Positions 1 to 8,298 of a stretch of 33,967 bases of DNA are shown here, piece after piece (within the stretch, counting starts at the first letter, position 1; every line of letters starts with the position of its first letter). Origin of the DNA: Tannerella forsythia (GTDB lineage: Bacteria; Bacteroidota; Bacteroidia; Bacteroidales; Tannerellaceae). The position numbers and the translations under genes are program-made. The stretch is from positions 1-33,967 of the forward strand of contig NZ_RQYN01000030.1 of assembly GCF_003860135.1 (NCBI RefSeq). The letters run 5' to 3'. Below the pieces are notes generated by a model. That model saw only the letters and a program-made list of their open reading frames with translations, ran no database searches and was not told where the DNA came from.

Positions 1-184
1 CACGGAAGAGGGTATGTTACAGATCCGGACGACAAAAGCAACGGATGTGCAAGTCTATTCGCTTACCGGGCAGGTAGTTTACCGGGCTCGGATTGCCGAA
101 GGACAAACCTCCATTCCGCTGGCACAAGGCCTATACATCGTTACCCTCGATGGCCAAGCCCGACAGAAAGTCGTGATACGGTAA
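1..184 (+). CDS. C-terminal end of a T9SS-sorted secreted protein (partial)
   Basis: The reading frame is open from the window edge and ends with TAA at 182-184; about 60 residues are visible. They show the pattern of a Por/type IX secretion C-terminal sorting domain: a stretch reading VQVYSLTGQVVY, then IPLAQGLYIVTL, then a basic end RQKVVIR. In this family the domain directs a Sec-exported protein through the type IX system and is removed or anchored at the cell surface. The rest of the protein lies outside the window, so its function cannot be given. A strong terminator follows 20 bases later. The recognition is by motif order (V-Y-x-x-x-G, then L-x-x-G-x-Y-x-V, then a K/R-rich end) and is fairly secure. 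Confidence 0.8.
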   Translation, partial: TEEGMLQIRTTKATDVQVYSLTGQVVYRARIAEGQTSIPLAQGLYIVTLDGQARQKVVIR

Positions 185-204
185 AAGCAAAAAATAAAGT
201 GTAC

Positions 205-243
205 AAAAAGAGCTGTCTCATTTTCGGGATGGCTCTTTTTATA
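205..243 (+). terminator. Rho-independent terminator after the T9SS cargo gene
   Basis: A perfect 9-base stem (AAAAAGAGC at 205-213 with GCTCTTTTT at 232-240) encloses an 18-base loop and ends in a T-run. It lies 20 bases after the stop codon at 184. Confidence 0.75.
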
Positions 244-325
244 CGTGTTCGCTCTGTATGGTTTCATCTCAATATGACTTTCCAGTCTTTTTCTTATTGC
301 CTGTACAACGGCATGTACGAACAAT

Positions 326-356
326 TTGGGCAAACAAAAAGAGTCTTGTACCTTTG
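326..356 (+). promoter_or_regulatory. Bacteroidetes sigma-ABfr type promoter for the lipoprotein gene at 377
   Basis: TTG at 326-328 and TACCTTTG at 349-356 are separated by 20 bases, matching the Bacteroidetes -33/-7 consensus (TTTG, 19-21 bases, TAnnTTTG). The predicted start of transcription is near 363, which makes the ATG at 377 the first usable start and rules out the longer frame that opens at 326. Confidence 0.75.
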
Positions 357-376
357 CCGATGTAAAGAAGGAAAGC

Positions 377-790
377 ATGAGAAAAATCAAACAAGGCATC
401 AGGATGCTATTTATCGCATGGCTATGTGCGGCATGCCAGCATGAAGTCAGCGACCGGCTGAAGGGGAAATGGCAATTGCAGACCGTCGAGACGCGCGGGA
501 ACATCACCAAGGTCGATACCGTATGGTATAACTTCCAGTCCGAATCGCTGTTCATGTATCAGATCTATCGCCCCCTTTCACACGACTACTTCTACACTTA
601 CGGATATAAAGTACAACCTGACGAGCATACGCTGAAATTAGAGCTGACGAATTATACGATTCTGGTTAAGGATTTTCTCCCGCACACCGACTGGCCTAAG
701 GCCCGGCGTACGTTTTCCGTCGGTCACATCGACAGCCGCCGCTTGATCTTACATGCCGGCGACACCACATATACGTTCCGCCGACATTGA
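377..790 (+). CDS. Small lipoprotein, lipocalin-like
   Basis: This 137-residue protein begins with a lipoprotein signal: a basic start (MRKIKQGIR), a hydrophobic stretch and the lipobox LCAAC with Cys at residue 20. The mature part starts with a segment reading LKGKWQLQTVE, a beginning typical of the lipocalin-like proteins common in Bacteroidales, where WxL opens the first strand. Alternating hydrophobic strands follow, with many aromatic residues. The frame can be extended upstream to 326, but the promoter sits inside that extension, so 377 is chosen; AAGGAA lies just before it. The gene stands alone between a terminator and a repeat array. Its ligand or role cannot be read from the sequence; the lipocalin-like assignment is tentative, the lipoprotein assignment is firm. 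Confidence 0.7.
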   Translation: MRKIKQGIRMLFIAWLCAACQHEVSDRLKGKWQLQTVETRGNITKVDTVWYNFQSESLFMYQIYRPLSHDYFYTYGYKVQPDEHTLKLELTNYTILVKDFLPHTDWPKARRTFSVGHIDSRRLILHAGDTTYTFRRH

Positions 791-823
791 CGTCCGCCTC
801 CGATTATAAAGCTCCCTTTCATG

Positions 824-1030
824 CTGTTGTTGTACAACAACAGGGTTAAAACAGCTGTTTAAGGGTCGTTGTTGTACAACAACGGGGCAAAACATGCTGT
901 TTAAGGGTCATTGTTGTACAACAACGGGGCAAAACATGCTGTTTAAGGGTCGCTGTTGCACAACAACGGGGCAAAACATGCTGTTTGAAGGTCATTGTTG
1001 TGCAACAACAGGCAAAAACATGCTGTTTTG
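824..1030. repeat. 42-bp tandem repeat, 5 units with two palindromes per unit
   Basis: This fills most of the 375-base gap between the convergent lipoprotein gene and the sulfatase. Five palindromes of the form GTTGTTGTACAACAAC have centres at 833.5, 875.5, 917.5, 959.5 and 1001.5, a constant 42-base period. Unit 1 has the longest form, a perfect 20-base palindrome at 824-843; units 4 and 5 differ by T-to-C and A-to-G changes. Between them sits a second, shorter dyad, AAACATGCTGTTT. The reading frames through the array are by-products of the 42-base (14-codon) period and are not considered genes. No integrase, cas gene or transposase is near. Confidence 0.85.
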
Positions 1031-1085
1031 AATACCGGATACCCAGTTTCCGACGTTTTCGACGGCACAAGCAGGGCTAATTCTG

Positions 1086-1118
1086 AACAAAAAGAGCCGC
1101 CTCGTTTTGAGACAGCTC
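1086..1118 (-). terminator. Terminator for the sulfatase gene
   Basis: GAGC-CGCCTC at 1094-1103 pairs with GAGACAGCTC at 1109-1118 around a TTTT loop, with an A-run on the plus strand to its left, which becomes the U-run when read on the minus strand. It lies about 50 bases after the sulfatase stop. Confidence 0.65.
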
Positions 1119-1165
1119 CTCCTCTTCAATCACATTTAAAAGAACACACGAGAAATACTCTTCGC

Positions 1166-2728
1166 TTACAGTTCCATTCCCACGCCTTTGCTTTTCTCTT
1201 TTTCGAGAATCGCCTTCATTTCTCCCACGATTTCAGGCTTTTCCTTCGCCATGTTGTCGTACTCGCCGCGATCCGTCGCGATATGGTAGAGCTGATCCTC
1301 AGGATGATTACCCAGCTCGGTATTCGTCAGCGCATTGTAGGGCGAAGCCTGACTCGGTTCGATGTATTTCCATTCGGGCGTCAACACGGTCAGCGACGAG
1401 CCGGCGCCGATCACATAGTCGCGTCCTTTCAGGTCTTTACCCAGCCATGCGGGGAGCTGGTTGCGGCTGTCGGCAGGAATATCCGCCGTGTTTTTCGCCC
1501 CGATAAGATGAGCCAGTGTGGCCGTCATATCGATTTGCGAAACCAGCGCGGGCGATGTGGCCGCCTTCACCCGTTCGGGCCAGTGTACGATAAACGGCAC
1601 ACGTGTTCCGGCTTCGAACGTACTGTATTTCCCTCCGCGGAACGGGCCCCACGGTTTGTGATTCTTGAGACGCGCAACGGCTTCATCGGCGTAACCGTCG
1701 TCCACGACCGGGCCGTTATCGCTCGAAACGATGATCAGCGTACGCTCAAAGACACCCGCCTCCTTCAATGCCCGGACGACCTCGCCTACCGACCAGTCGA
1801 ACTGCACGAGGGCATCGCCGCGGTGTCCCATATCGGTCTTCCCGCGGAAACGTGGATGCGGAAAACGCGGCACATGAATATCGTTCGTTCCGAAATAGAG
1901 GAAGAACGGACGGTCTTTGTTCTTCTCGATGAAGCGCACGGCATGCACCGTAATGCTGTCGGCAATGTTCTCATCCTCCCACAGCGCGGCCTTTCCGCCT
2001 TTCATGTAACCGATGCGCGAAATACCGTTCACGATGCTCTGGTCGTGCCCGTGATTGGGGCTGGGTTTCAGCTTTGTCAGCAGTTCGGGATTTTCTTTTC
2101 CGGTAGGCTCGCCTTCGAAGTTCTCCGTATAGCTGACAGAGATCGGGTCGTTAGGATCGAGGTTGACGGCACGCTGGTTCTCCATGTAAACACACGGTAC
2201 ACGGTCGCCTGTAGCCGCCATGATGTACGAGTAGTCGAACCCCACCTCGGCCGGTCCGGGAGCTACGCGCTCGTTCCAGTTCTGTTGGCCGTTCTCGGCG
2301 CCCATCCCCAGATGCCATTTGCCTACGGCTCCGGTCGTGTATCCGGCCTGACGGAGGATCTTGGGCAGTGTCAGTCGGTCGGGACGGATGATCAGCGCGG
2401 CATCGCCCGCGGCAATCCCCGTACCTTTTCTCCGCCACGGATATTCTCCGGTGAAGAGACCGTAGCGCGAGGGAGTGCTTGTGGCGGCAGCCGAGTGCGC
2501 ATTGGTGAATCGCACGCCGTTGCTGGCCAGCGCATCGGTATGAGGTGTTTGGACACGGGTAGCGCCGTAGCACGAGAAGTCGCCGAATCCGATATCGTCG
2601 GCATAAATCAGTACGATGTTCGGTCGTTCGTTCTTTTGCGCCTGCGACAAGGCGAGCGTAAGGGCCGAGGCGGTCAACAGACCGGCTTTCGGAAGAAGAT
2701 GTTTATTCATATAGGTATGTTTTATCAT
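1166..2728 (-). CDS. Secreted sulfatase (arylsulfatase family S1, Ser-type)
   Basis: A 520-residue sulfatase of usual family length. A signal peptide (about residues 7-30, ending ALSQAQ) precedes the N-terminal metal-binding motif RPNIVLIYADDIGFGD (Asp44, Asp45). The sulfatase signature is S84-T-P-S-R88 followed by YGLFTGEYPWR, so the catalytic formylglycine would come from Ser, which requires an anSME-type radical SAM maturase encoded elsewhere. GKWHLG and a second metal site (SSDNGP) follow. It would remove sulfate esters from a glycan in the periplasm or at the surface. The first ATG (2728) is used because its leader shares a motif with susC; the ATG at 2710 gives a cleaner signal peptide and is also possible. 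It lies 96 bases downstream of susD and probably belongs to the same transcript. The substrate cannot be told from the sequence. Confidence 0.93.
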   Translation of the reverse strand: MIKHTYMNKHLLPKAGLLTASALTLALSQAQKNERPNIVLIYADDIGFGDFSCYGATRVQTPHTDALASNGVRFTNAHSAAATSTPSRYGLFTGEYPWRRKGTGIAAGDAALIIRPDRLTLPKILRQAGYTTGAVGKWHLGMGAENGQQNWNERVAPGPAEVGFDYSYIMAATGDRVPCVYMENQRAVNLDPNDPISVSYTENFEGEPTGKENPELLTKLKPSPNHGHDQSIVNGISRIGYMKGGKAALWEDENIADSITVHAVRFIEKNKDRPFFLYFGTNDIHVPRFPHPRFRGKTDMGHRGDALVQFDWSVGEVVRALKEAGVFERTLIIVSSDNGPVVDDGYADEAVARLKNHKPWGPFRGGKYSTFEAGTRVPFIVHWPERVKAATSPALVSQIDMTATLAHLIGAKNTADIPADSRNQLPAWLGKDLKGRDYVIGAGSSLTVLTPEWKYIEPSQASPYNALTNTELGNHPEDQLYHIATDRGEYDNMAKEKPEIVGEMKAILEKEKSKGVGMEL

Positions 2729-2764
2729 TTATCGATTCAAAAAAAGTATGTTCCGAAGAAAACG

Positions 2765-2795
2765 ACTTTGCCGGAACATTACGCTCCGGCAAAGT
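2765..2795 (-). terminator. Intercistronic hairpin between susD and the sulfatase gene
   Basis: A perfect 11-base inverted repeat (ACTTTGCCGGA at 2765-2775, TCCGGCAAAGT at 2785-2795) with a 9-base loop is followed on the minus strand by the T-rich run CGTTTTCTTC. It may act as a leaky terminator that lowers sulfatase expression relative to susCD. The right arm also contains TAACTTTG read on the minus strand, a -7-like motif, but no -33 element is visible at the right distance. Confidence 0.5.
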
Positions 2796-2824
2796 TAATC
2801 AATTTACCCTTTTCTTGCATCCAT

Positions 2825-4456
2825 TTAGCGCAAATTCGGGTTGATGTCCTGCTCGGCCTGCGGAATCGGCCATTTGTAGTCTTGCGGCGAGCGGAAGCCT
2901 CTTGTATTCACAAACCATCGACCGTGCGGATCGACTTGGCCGCCTGCCTTTACACGCGTCCGCTTGGCTCCGGGGAAAGGCGCTCCGTAAACATCTTTGG
3001 TCAACACTTCTTCCCCGATCTTCCAACGCAGAATATCCCAATAACGGATACCTTCGCAAGCCAGCTCTACCCGGCGTTCGTTACGCAGCACCGGACGAAG
3101 CGAAGACGCATCCGTCTGCGTGATGTTCGGCATATTGACCGAAGCACGTCCTCTGATTCGGTTGATCGTCTGATCGAGCAAAGCCTGCGAGATGGCATCG
3201 CCGGCTTCCATCTTGGCCTCGAGGTAACCGAGGAGTACTTCCGCATAGCGAATCACCGGCACATTTCCCCCGTATTCCTGCAAATTACCTTTGTACGTTT
3301 CGTCAAAAAACTTGCGCATCATAAAGCCGGTTTGGGTAGTTTGTCCGCCCATCACGCGGTCGGGACTCGAAGCCGAGTCGGGATGGCTCACGTAAGGTTT
3401 CCCCATAAACATCGCTCCGTTATAAAGAATCGTATAGCGGAGACGCGGGTCGCGGTTCTTGCCCAAGTCATTCGGATCGTACAGCGGACTGTCGTAAGAA
3501 AAGCTCGTACCGTCGGTAAACTCGTAGGCTTCGAACAACGAAGCCGGCACATTGATGATGCACCATCCTCCGTCCTTGGCGGGTAAAGCATGTTGAGGCA
3601 TCGCCTGTCCGGCCAGACTTTCGATATGTTGCATCGAGAAGATGTTTTCACGGCTGTTCTCTCCCTTCGGTATGAAAAGCGACGAATAGTCGGCTACCAG
3701 TTCATTGTCGCCGTAGTCGATAATCTCTTTATAAACCGTCGCCGCTTCGCTCCATTTATTTTCCGCGAGATAAACACGCCCGAGGAATGCCAGTGCCGCT
3801 TGTTTGCTGGCACGGCCGATCTGCTCGACCGACAGATCTTTGAAACGCGGCAAATCGATCACGGCGGCTTTCAACTCATCGATTACAAATTTCGTGATCT
3901 CCTTGCTACCGGTCTTCTCCACCGTGTTAGCCTCATCCCGTGTCAGCACTTTGGTCACTAACGGCACGTCCTGATAATACTGCGAGAGATAGAAGTATTG
4001 ACAAGCCCGGATGAAGCGGGCTTCAGCCGCATAACGTTTCGTCACGTCGGTCTCGGGCAGACTGCGGATATTCTCCAAAAAACGATTGCATTGGGTAATG
4101 CGTTTATACGTGTTCCTCCAATAACGTGCAACAAACGGATTATTGGCAACAAGCTGTCCGTTGGACAAGCGGAAGAAATTTGACGCGTTATTGCGCCGGT
4201 CATACAAATTATCGGAGGCAAACTCCAGAAAAACGAGCCCGCCGTAGCTCCACCAGTCGGAAGGTTGATATTCCGGAGCGTTAAACAGGATATCACCGCG
4301 ATACAAACCGGTCAAGGCTACTTTCGCATTTTCTTCGCTCGACCAGATGGTAGCATCCGAAAACCGGTTCAGCGGATTGCGTTCCAGATCGCAAGCTGCC
4401 AGCATCCCGATCAGCAGAGCGGGAAGGCATATATGTTTTAATATTTTCGTAGACAT
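2825..4456 (-). CDS. susD: SusD/RagB family nutrient-binding outer-membrane lipoprotein
   Basis: A 543-residue SusD-like protein. The lipoprotein signal ends in LAAC with Cys22, followed by the acidic residue pattern DLERN. The early segment NRFSDATIWSSEENAKVALTGLY is typical of SusD/RagB proteins, and TPR-like helices follow (RYAAEARFIRACQYFYL, then a region around LAFLGRVYLAENKWSEAA). The C-terminal part has the family ending in which RRVELACEGIRYWDILRW precedes a PIPQAEQDINPNL tail. It forms the lid of the SusC transporter and binds glycan at the cell surface. It starts 8 bases after the susC stop, so the two are translated from one message. The glycan bound is not predictable from this sequence. 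Confidence 0.95.
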   Translation of the reverse strand: MSTKILKHICLPALLIGMLAACDLERNPLNRFSDATIWSSEENAKVALTGLYRGDILFNAPEYQPSDWWSYGGLVFLEFASDNLYDRRNNASNFFRLSNGQLVANNPFVARYWRNTYKRITQCNRFLENIRSLPETDVTKRYAAEARFIRACQYFYLSQYYQDVPLVTKVLTRDEANTVEKTGSKEITKFVIDELKAAVIDLPRFKDLSVEQIGRASKQAALAFLGRVYLAENKWSEAATVYKEIIDYGDNELVADYSSLFIPKGENSRENIFSMQHIESLAGQAMPQHALPAKDGGWCIINVPASLFEAYEFTDGTSFSYDSPLYDPNDLGKNRDPRLRYTILYNGAMFMGKPYVSHPDSASSPDRVMGGQTTQTGFMMRKFFDETYKGNLQEYGGNVPVIRYAEVLLGYLEAKMEAGDAISQALLDQTINRIRGRASVNMPNITQTDASSLRPVLRNERRVELACEGIRYWDILRWKIGEEVLTKDVYGAPFPGAKRTRVKAGGQVDPHGRWFVNTRGFRSPQDYKWPIPQAEQDINPNLR

Positions 4457-4464
4457 AGTTGTTA

Positions 4465-7400
4465 TCAGAATTTAATGTTTAAACCGAAGGTATAAGTTTG
4501 CTGAATCGGATAATACCGGCCGTTGGTGTTGATTTCCGGGTCCCATCCGCGGGGATATCCGCTTAAGGTAAGCATGTTTTCGCCCGATACATATATTCTC
4601 ACACCCGAAATGTGCAGCGCATGAAGCCATTCTTTTGGTAACGTATATCCCAATTGCACGTTGCGCACACGCAGATACGAAGCATCGCGCACCCAGAAGT
4701 CGGAGACTTCGGTATTGGGACTTCCTCCCCCCGAAACTGTTTCGAGACGCGGGTACGACGGATAACGCTCGGGACTCTCGGCGCGGAAACGTCCGTCAGC
4801 CTGCCAGCGTTGCACGTTCCCTTCCTGCCACATGGCGAATCCCGCCACGCCGCTCAACATCCCTTTCACTCCGGCTACGCCCTGCATCTGAACAGCCGCA
4901 TCGAAATCTTTATACGACGCTTGGATACCCAAGCCAAACGTATATTTAGGAATACGTGTCCCTAGCACTACGCGGTCGTAATTCGGGTCGACTTTCCCGT
5001 CGGGCACTCCATCCGGACCGCTGATATCGCGGTAGCGAATGTCGCCGGCCTGAGCCTTAGGGGTAACTTTCGTCTGATCGGCCCACGTCTTCACATCCTC
5101 GGCATCAAGGAATACCCCGTCCGTTTGATAACCGTAATAAATCTGCATCGGATGACCGATATACAGTCCGCCGCTTCCAACGAGCCCGTTCAACTGCTTC
5201 ACATCGCCCACTCCGAGCGTCTCGATTTCGTTCCGGACGATGTTGAAATTACCCTGCACATCGAGCGTGAAGTCACCGCTACGCAGGTGATGACCGACCT
5301 CGAACTCCAGCCCCCGGTTCGTGAGGGATCCGGTATTGATGGGCGAGATGTTCAACCCCAGCACAGACGAAACACTTCCCGATGGTGCGTACAGAATATC
5401 GTAAGTATATCGGTTGAAGTATGCCATGTTGAAAGACAGTAACCCGTTCCACAACGAACTTTCAAAGCCTACATCCCACGTGCGCGTGCTCTCCCAGCGC
5501 AGATTCGGATCGGTAAGCGTTGTGATCGAAGCGCCCGACGAAAACGTATTGCCGAACGGATAGTTACGTCCCAGATCATACAGCGTTTGATAAGGATAAA
5601 TACCGATATTCTGATTCCCGAGTACGCCCCATGAAGCTTTCAATTTGAGGTTCGTCAGCCAGTTCATTTTTTCGTTCTCACGGATGAAAGCCTCTTCACT
5701 CAGTCGCCATCCTAAAGCCACCGAAGGGAAGAACCCGTATTTCTTCGATTTCGGAAAACGCGACGAGCCGTCGTAACGCATCGTCGTCTCCAGCAAATAG
5801 CGTTCCGCATAGTTATAGTTCAACCGTCCGAAGAGCGACTGCAAAGCCCATTCCTGCCCGGAGCCATCGGCCTTCTGATTGTCTGGCGCGCCCACATCGA
5901 GATACGGCAGATCGTTCGATGCAAAATTATCCCGGAACCCTTTCAGCCAACGATCGGAATAATCTTCGAACGAATATCCCGCAAGAAGCGAGAAATTGTG
6001 CTGCCCTATTTTCCGGCTGTAATTTGCCGTAGCCTGAAATGTCTTATACAGATTGCGCTGCATCCGGTTTTCTAAGAAAGAAGGGCCTAAGACGCGTCCG
6101 CCTTCAATCTTCAACGTAGAACGGAAACGTTTCTCTTCGTAGTTTCCGTAAGTAATTCCTCCCATCGCCGTCAGTTCGAGCGATTCGATCGGCTGATATG
6201 TCAACGACACATTGGCCGTGGTCTTATACTGCGGCAACGAGTAGAACGAAGGGCTTTCGATCCATGCCGGAGGCGTTCCGTGCACTTCCTGTCCTTTTCC
6301 ATACGTTCCGTCGCTGAGTTTTACCGGTGTCACTCCCGGAAAACGGAGTGCCTTGATGATGATACCTTCCATATCGTCGGCATCGTCGCCGGCCGGAATC
6401 GCCGGTTCGTTCCGCTCCGACATCACGCCGTTGATGCGCGTCGTAAGTTTAAGATTGGGCAACAGCTCAGTCGTCAGGTTCACGCGCGCATTGTAACGTG
6501 TATAGTCGTTCTTGGCGATCAGACCGTTTTGTTTCAGATAGCCGAAGGTCAGCAGATAGCGGGTCGTTTTTCCTCCGCCGTTGACGTTGAGGTCATGGCT
6601 CGTCTGAAATCCGTCACGATCGAATACACGTTTCAAATAATTCTCATTCGCATAGTGATCCGGGTCGGAACCATCTTTGAATTTCGCGATCTGCTCGTCG
6701 GTGTACACGGTCGAATTCGAAGCTTCGTTAAGCAGTTGAGCATATTCCCACGTAGGAACCAGATCAGGGAACGCTGTCGGCCGGTTGAACCCGACATAGC
6801 CATTGTACGAAACTTGTACCTTGCCTTCTTTTCCGCTTTTGGTCGTGATCAGAATCACACCATTCGCAGCACGTGCCCCGTAAATCGCCGCCGTAGAAGC
6901 ATCTTTCAACACGGAAATGCTTTCTATTTCGGCCGGATTAATATCGGCAAGCGAACCGGGGATTCCATCGACCAGTACCAGGGCCGTGGGGCTGGCACCG
7001 AACGAGCCGACCCCCCGTATCTGCACACTGTTCGACGGATTACCCGGAGCGCCCGAACCTTGAATAATCGTAACACCCGACATCATGCCGGTAAGCGCAT
7101 TCGTGATATTGGCATTCGTGCGCTGACTGATTTTCTCCCCGTCTACCTGTGCGATAGAACCGATGATATTTACTTTCTTCTGCACACCGTAACCGACCAC
7201 AACCACTTCGTCCAGTTGCTTCGTGTCTTCGTGCATCACGATATCGAACGACATCTTTCCCTTGGTTGGAATTTCCTGATCGCGATAACCGATGTACGAA
7301 ATCCGCAATACGGCATCCGATTGTACGTCGATCGTAAAATGACCGTCTATATCGGTAATCGTTCCGTTCGAGGGATTGGCTTTCTCTACAATCGTAACAC

Positions 7401-7884
7401 CGATCACAGGTTCGCCCAAGGCATCCACAACACGTCCTTTAACCGGTCCCTTTCGACCCTGTGTCGGAGACTTTTGTTGCCCGTCCGACGCATTCTTTTC
7501 GACTAACGCGATAATGTTGTTTTCACCTTTCCGGTATTCGATCGTCGTGCCGGAAAGCAGTTGCTGCAATGCTTCGTCAATACCGGAGTCGGTAAGCCGC
7601 AGAGAAGTGATCTTCTCTAAATCGGGCAGCGATTCGTTGTAAAAGAACTTGTAATCGCTTACTTTCTCAATCGCTTTTAAGACCTCTCGCAGAGGCTTGT
7701 TTTGCAAATTCACGGTAATTTGCGCAAAAGCAGTACTTGTCATAAACAAAAACAGCAAAAAGAGCACCGCTCTTGTTAATGAACATCTTTTCAAAAAATG
7801 ATTTTGCTCCATAAAAAAATAGTTTAACAATTGTTTTTCATTTTCTATCCGAGATATGATGCTTCCGAAAGTTTTTTTCTTCAT
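4465..7884 (-). CDS. susC: SusC/RagA TonB-dependent outer-membrane transporter with STN domain
   Basis: A 1139-residue TonB-dependent importer. A signal peptide ends at TAFAQ (residue 55). An STN domain (about 56-127, ITVNLQNKPLREVLKAIE...) follows, then a carboxypeptidase-regulatory-like domain (about 148-218, KGRVVDALGEPVIGV), a TonB-box-like LDEVVVVGYG at 224-233, the plug (about 240-350) and a 22-strand barrel ending in aromatic F (TFGLNIKF). With SusD it imports glycan fragments across the outer membrane. The STN domain normally contacts an anti-sigma factor, but no ECF sigma/anti-sigma pair is adjacent. An internal ATG at 7812 (Met25) gives a more standard signal peptide; the upstream ATG at 7884 shares its leader motif with the sulfatase. 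Either start is possible. Confidence 0.95.
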   Translation of the reverse strand: MKKKTFGSIISRIENEKQLLNYFFMEQNHFLKRCSLTRAVLFLLFLFMTSTAFAQITVNLQNKPLREVLKAIEKVSDYKFFYNESLPDLEKITSLRLTDSGIDEALQQLLSGTTIEYRKGENNIIALVEKNASDGQQKSPTQGRKGPVKGRVVDALGEPVIGVTIVEKANPSNGTITDIDGHFTIDVQSDAVLRISYIGYRDQEIPTKGKMSFDIVMHEDTKQLDEVVVVGYGVQKKVNIIGSIAQVDGEKISQRTNANITNALTGMMSGVTIIQGSGAPGNPSNSVQIRGVGSFGASPTALVLVDGIPGSLADINPAEIESISVLKDASTAAIYGARAANGVILITTKSGKEGKVQVSYNGYVGFNRPTAFPDLVPTWEYAQLLNEASNSTVYTDEQIAKFKDGSDPDHYANENYLKRVFDRDGFQTSHDLNVNGGGKTTRYLLTFGYLKQNGLIAKNDYTRYNARVNLTTELLPNLKLTTRINGVMSERNEPAIPAGDDADDMEGIIIKALRFPGVTPVKLSDGTYGKGQEVHGTPPAWIESPSFYSLPQYKTTANVSLTYQPIESLELTAMGGITYGNYEEKRFRSTLKIEGGRVLGPSFLENRMQRNLYKTFQATANYSRKIGQHNFSLLAGYSFEDYSDRWLKGFRDNFASNDLPYLDVGAPDNQKADGSGQEWALQSLFGRLNYNYAERYLLETTMRYDGSSRFPKSKKYGFFPSVALGWRLSEEAFIRENEKMNWLTNLKLKASWGVLGNQNIGIYPYQTLYDLGRNYPFGNTFSSGASITTLTDPNLRWESTRTWDVGFESSLWNGLLSFNMAYFNRYTYDILYAPSGSVSSVLGLNISPINTGSLTNRGLEFEVGHHLRSGDFTLDVQGNFNIVRNEIETLGVGDVKQLNGLVGSGGLYIGHPMQIYYGYQTDGVFLDAEDVKTWADQTKVTPKAQAGDIRYRDISGPDGVPDGKVDPNYDRVVLGTRIPKYTFGLGIQASYKDFDAAVQMQGVAGVKGMLSGVAGFAMWQEGNVQRWQADGRFRAESPERYPSYPRLETVSGGGSPNTEVSDFWVRDASYLRVRNVQLGYTLPKEWLHALHISGVRIYVSGENMLTLSGYPRGWDPEINTNGRYYPIQQTYTFGLNIKF

Positions 7885-8298
7885 TTATCTATTCATTTAA
7901 AAGAGAAAGAAAACCGTCTTTTACGAAGCAGATCGAGTTTCACGGTTGATAAGAGTACAAAAGAATGGAAGAAAACCTCCAATTCCCCCTTCCTTATTTG
8001 TGTTTTTTAACTGTTTTGCGTGTTATAAGGACGATTCGGTCGTGCCGAAAACAAGACGATAATCGTTTCCGGTACATTCGTCCACAAAACATCATCAAAG
8101 AAATATCTCTTGATGTTAGGATGGTCTTTTCAGAAAGCAAGGACAAGATAGAACTTAGTGAAATGACGAATAGAAACCAATTGGCAGTTACGTTATTTTT
8201 TGCAAAGAGAAAAATGCCACGCCTTCATCCTCCCATTTTTTTTGTAAGTTTGTCAGCCGAAAAAATGGATGAACTAAACAATTCTAATTATATAATCT
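7885..8298. other. Divergent intergenic region between susC and the Gfo/Idh gene
   Basis: These 414 bases hold no convincing gene. Frames crossing the region are short or run out of frame into the oxidoreductase gene. I see one -7-like motif for the rightward gene (8245-8252) and an 8-base palindrome CCAATTGG at 8177-8184. No clear -33/-7 pair is visible for susC on the minus strand, and I see no large inverted repeat. Confidence 0.5.
8245..8252 (+). promoter_or_regulatory. Possible -7 element (TAAGTTTG) for the oxidoreductase gene
   Basis: TAAGTTTG matches TAnnTTTG and would start transcription near 8259, about 40 bases before the ATG at 8299. The expected -33 TTTG is not seen 19-21 bases upstream, so the site may need an activator. 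Confidence 0.45.

Noticed and set aside
846-1070. Minus-strand frame with repeated LKQHVLPRCCTT units
   Set aside because: It is a translation of the 42-base (14-codon) repeat; it has no independent start signal and is fully explained by the DNA repeat.
995-3586. An 863-codon plus-strand frame opposite the sulfatase and susD
   Set aside because: Both opposite-strand genes have clear family motifs and this frame has no recognisable domain; it is an opposite-strand shadow, starting in the repeat array.
8177-8184. CCAATTGG palindrome in the susC/Gfo gap as an operator
   Set aside because: An 8-base palindrome is expected by chance at this scale and no second copy or promoter overlap supports it.
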